A DNA stretch of 52,674 nt from Endomicrobiales bacterium (GTDB lineage: Bacteria > Elusimicrobiota > Endomicrobiia > Endomicrobiales > JAFGIL01): the NCBI GenBank assembly GCA_016929635.1, contig JAFGIL010000005.1, forward strand, positions 1-52,674. The letters are read 5' to 3'. The translations under genes were made by a program, and so were the position numbers. A model generated the notes under the pieces. It was not told where the DNA came from. It saw only the letters and a program-made list of their open reading frames with translations, and did no database searches. Shown here piece after piece: positions 50,052 through 52,674 of this stretch (the stretch's first letter is position 1; every line of letters starts with the position of its first letter).

Positions 50052-51605
50052 CTATTTCGGTTTCCTGTTTCTCCATGCCACGTTTACAAGCACTGCCAGC
50101 AATGCAAACATGCCTACAAGTATGAGCCTGGTCATAAGTATAAACGGTTTGTTGTCCTGCGAGACACCTTCCATCAGAATAGTCGGCAAACCCTGCTGCC
50201 AGAACCATGAAACCATTATGACAATTAAGAATAAAGGCGTTACGTATTTTATTATATATTTATAAAACTTCGGGATTTTTATATCCGCTCCGTGGTGTAT
50301 TTCTTCCCATGCGCGGTCTATCCCGAAAACCCAGGCAAAAAGGATCGTCTCTATGGTTGCAAACAAGACAAGGCAAAAAGTCCCTCCCCAGAAATCAAGC
50401 TCATCCACCACGCCCCTGCTTAACAGAAATATCGCTGGCTGGCAGAATATAAATGTGATTGTGCCAAAGACAGAAACAGCGTCTCTTCTTGTAACATTGA
50501 ACTCATCTTCGAGAAAAGCGATTGCAGGCTGTGCAAGGGATACCGAAGAGGTTATGCCCGCAAGAAAAAGGAGCCCGAACCACATAAATGCAAAAGCAGA
50601 GCCAAGATATATTTTTTTGAATATCAGGGGCATTGTCACAAATCCCAGGTTAAAAGCCCCGCTCTGCGCAACTTTCTCGATTCCGGCCGGCCCGAAAAAC
50701 ACAAAAGCTGCTGGTATGACAATACTTCCCCCGAGTATAACCTCTGCAAACTCGTTGGTAGTTGCCGACGTGAGCCCTGACAGGGCAACATCGTCTTTCT
50801 TTTTCAAATAACTTGCATACGTAAGGATTACGCCAATACCTACGCTTAACGTAAAAAATATCTGGCCTGCTGCGGCAAGCCATACTTTCGCATCCAGAAG
50901 CGCCTTAAAATTCGGATTCCACAAGAACCCGAGGCCGTTTAAAAGATTCCATTCAGGCTTTGCCGGATCGGGCGTGCCTAAAGTCAATACTCTGACTGCT
51001 AAAATCACCCCGAAAAATAAAAGAATGGGCATTGCCAGCCTGCACAGCCTTTCAATACCGCTACGGATACCATAATAAATAACGCTGATATTTAATATAA
51101 AAGTAATCACAAAGAAAATATATGCCCATTTAAGCCCGGAAAAATATTCGTTGGACACAACGCCCTGATACCCGTTTAAAAAAGATTCCATGCCGGACTG
51201 GTCCGAAACTTTTGAAAGCATTCCGGTCAGCGAGAAAAACGAATACCCTAAAAGCCAGGACTCGATGTATGTGTAGTAAATGAAAATCACCATCGGCCCG
51301 AATATACCTATTACCCCGAAATATTTGATAAACCTGTTTTTTTCCCACATGGAATGGAATATTCCCGGTGCAGTGCCGTGCCCGAACCCGCCGCCGAACC
51401 TTCCTGCTGTCCATTCAATCCACATCAGAGGAATCCCCAGCAGCAAAAACGCAACAAAATACGGAATCATGAACGCTCCGCCGCCGTTGTTAGCAGCCTG
51501 GACGGGAAACCTTAGAAAATTCCCCAGCCCCAGGGCGCTTCCTGCAACGGCAAGAATAATTCCCATCCTTGAACCCCATGATTCGCGGTTTTTTCCGTTT
51601 TGCAT
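50052..51605 (-). CDS. Neurotransmitter:sodium symporter (NSS/SNF) family amino-acid transporter
   Basis: 517 aa, 12 predicted helices. It begins ESWGSRMGIILAVAGSALGLGNFLRFPVQAANNGGGAFMIPY, the TM1 signature with unwound sodium-site glycines. FFTLSVGIGVILTYASYLKK (TM6-7 region) and the later FAGITS-type segment follow. Prokaryotic members import methionine, alanine, tryptophan or tyrosine with Na+; the substrate is not decided here. The MetS-like gene downstream favours a MetPS-type two-part transporter. It starts 9 bp after thrC. Confidence 0.93.
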   Translation of the reverse strand: MQNGKNRESWGSRMGIILAVAGSALGLGNFLRFPVQAANNGGGAFMIPYFVAFLLLGIPLMWIEWTAGRFGGGFGHGTAPGIFHSMWEKNRFIKYFGVIGIFGPMVIFIYYTYIESWLLGYSFFSLTGMLSKVSDQSGMESFLNGYQGVVSNEYFSGLKWAYIFFVITFILNISVIYYGIRSGIERLCRLAMPILLFFGVILAVRVLTLGTPDPAKPEWNLLNGLGFLWNPNFKALLDAKVWLAAAGQIFFTLSVGIGVILTYASYLKKKDDVALSGLTSATTNEFAEVILGGSIVIPAAFVFFGPAGIEKVAQSGAFNLGFVTMPLIFKKIYLGSAFAFMWFGLLFLAGITSSVSLAQPAIAFLEDEFNVTRRDAVSVFGTITFIFCQPAIFLLSRGVVDELDFWGGTFCLVLFATIETILFAWVFGIDRAWEEIHHGADIKIPKFYKYIIKYVTPLFLIVIMVSWFWQQGLPTILMEGVSQDNKPFILMTRLILVGMFALLAVLVNVAWRNRKPK

Positions 51606-51614
51606 TAACTTTTC

Positions 51615-52673
51615 CTATAAGCCTATTGCTTTTAAGACTTCTTTCATGTCAGCTTTTACTTTTTTAGGCTCAGCAGCACACTTTATTGCGCGGTCCGGGT
51701 CTTTAAGCCCGTGACCCGTAAGTATACAGGCAACTTTTATATCTTTCATGTTTTTAAAATATCCATTATTAATGTACTTTATCAGGCCCGCAACAGAAGC
51801 TGCTGAGGCAGGTTCCACAAAAACTCCCTCATAGCTTGCCAGAAGCTTGTATGCTGCAACTATTTCGTCATCGCTTACCATGTCAATGACGCCGCCGGAC
51901 TCATCCCGCGCCTCAACCGCTGTCTTCCATGAGGCAGGATTTCCTATACGGATTGCAGTTGCGAGCGTTTCCGGTTTTTCTATAGGATAACCTCTGACTA
52001 TGGGAGCCGAGCCCTCTGCCTGGAAACCCATGATTTTTGGCAGCCCGCTTTTTTTCTCTTTATTATACTCCTTGTACCCTTTCCAGTAAGCAGTAATGTT
52101 GCCTGCATTGCCTACGGGCATGCACTGAAAATCAGGGGCACGCCCGAGAACCTCGCAAATTTCAAAAGAAGCTGTTTTCTGGCCCTCAATCCTGAAAGGA
52201 TTTAATGAATTTACTAATGTTAAAGGATAGTTCTGGCTTAACTCCAGGACAAGCTTTAATGCAACGTCAAAATTCCCATCAACCGCCAGAACTTCCGCCC
52301 CTTCTATTAACGCCTGCGATAACTTGCCCAGCGCGATGTTGCCGTGAGGAATCAAAACCACACACTTAATGCCTGAACGGGCAGCATATGCAGCAGCCGA
52401 TGCGGACGTGTTTCCGGTGGAGGCGCAAATTACGGCTTTGCTTTTCTCCTCAAGAGCTTTCGAAACAGCCATTGTCATTCCCCTGTCCTTAAAAGAACCG
52501 GTGGGGTTTAGACCCTCGTATTTAAGATAAATTTCACCTGGAAACTTTATCTTTTCTGCAAGATTTGCCGCCGGCACCAGGGGGGTATTGCCTTCAAGCA
52601 GCGTGACTATTGGTGTGTTTTGAGTAACCGGGAGATACTTTTTGTATTTTTCTATAACGCCTTGATATGACAT
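51615..52673 (-). CDS. thrC: Threonine synthase
   Basis: 352-aa PLP enzyme making threonine from O-phosphohomoserine. The PLP lysine is in [11 protein letters not shown] (Lys62). [20 protein letters not shown] follows, then the phosphate-binding [15 protein letters not shown] and [11 protein letters not shown]. The length matches the short class of ThrC, and the ATG lies at the very edge of the window (52671-52673), so the gene is complete but its promoter is not visible. Next to it is an amino-acid transporter gene. Confidence 0.96.
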   Translation of the reverse strand: MSYQGVIEKYKKYLPVTQNTPIVTLLEGNTPLVPAANLAEKIKFPGEIYLKYEGLNPTGSFKDRGMTMAVSKALEEKSKAVICASTGNTSASAAAYAARSGIKCVVLIPHGNIALGKLSQALIEGAEVLAVDGNFDVALKLVLELSQNYPLTLVNSLNPFRIEGQKTASFEICEVLGRAPDFQCMPVGNAGNITAYWKGYKEYNKEKKSGLPKIMGFQAEGSAPIVRGYPIEKPETLATAIRIGNPASWKTAVEARDESGGVIDMVSDDEIVAAYKLLASYEGVFVEPASAASVAGLIKYINNGYFKNMKDIKVACILTGHGLKDPDRAIKCAAEPKKVKADMKEVLKAIGL

Positions 52674-52674
52674 A

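Overview
The window looks like chromosomal DNA of a diderm (Gram-negative type) bacterium, estimated by eye at about 40% G+C. An MlaE/MlaF/MlaD lipid-transport set, an outer-membrane-type beta-barrel protein and a full set of murein enzymes show the outer membrane. The mix of TPR/SGNH proteins, CARDB/propeller surface proteins, DUF116, DUF3467 and many intergenic palindromes resembles genomes of little-cultured phyla such as Omnitrophota, Elusimicrobiota or Firestonebacteria. That placement is an impression and was not tested. No tRNA, rRNA or CRISPR array was seen. Almost everything lies on the minus strand; the only plus-strand genes are at 1-513, 32834-33853 and 33913-34932.

Layout: (1) 1-4500 holds a DUF116 protein, a small beta-carbonic-anhydrase-like protein, an interrupted membrane-protein gene, an AT-rich TPR/SGNH gene and an ArsB/NhaD-type transporter. 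(2) 4483-8908 runs radA-aroC-sensor kinase-aroK. (3) 8901-12711 holds a REP-associated tyrosine transposase (RAYT) followed upstream by a minimal mlaE-mlaF-mlaD operon whose MlaD has a barrel-like C-terminus. (4) 12744-23116 holds an orphan ParB-like gene and two very large secreted repeat proteins (2065 and 1039 aa) with a Cys-Trp-Val motif in nearly every repeat. (5) 23177-27666 is the replication/ribosomal cluster rpsF-ssb-rpsR-rplI-dnaB-alr, with a strong promoter and a leader hairpin that may be the S6:S18 autoregulatory site. (6) 27958-32687 holds a barrel protein, an RDD protein, a lactate/malate dehydrogenase, a GT2 glycosyltransferase and a LysM lytic transglycosylase. (7) 32834-34932 is the plus-strand pair of a putative zinc peptidase and a Ddl-like ATP-grasp enzyme. 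(8) 34938-41213 reads eno-ftsB-nupC followed by two tandem TPR/SGNH paralogues. (9) 41286-52673 holds mnmA, two GT39-type membrane glycosyltransferases around mltG, ruvX, a polysaccharide deacetylase, thpR, cinA, a DUF3467 gene, a 41-aa metS-like small-subunit gene, an NSS-family transporter and thrC.

The spacers are unusually rich in palindromes. One family (A) is a 42-bp element made of two inverted copies of a 17-nt palindrome, CCCGTTCCSGGAACGGG. It occurs in whole or part six times between 6.2 and 24.4 kb and flanks the RAYT gene on both sides, which points to a REP/BIME-RAYT system. A second family (B) borders the two giant genes, and a MITE-like hairpin and other short-word repeats lie in further spacers.

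The most interesting items are the RAYT/REP system, TPR arrays inserted inside an SGNH hydrolase fold in three paralogues, the barrel-fused MlaD, the candidate rpsF leader, the missed metS gene and the Cys-periodic surface proteins.
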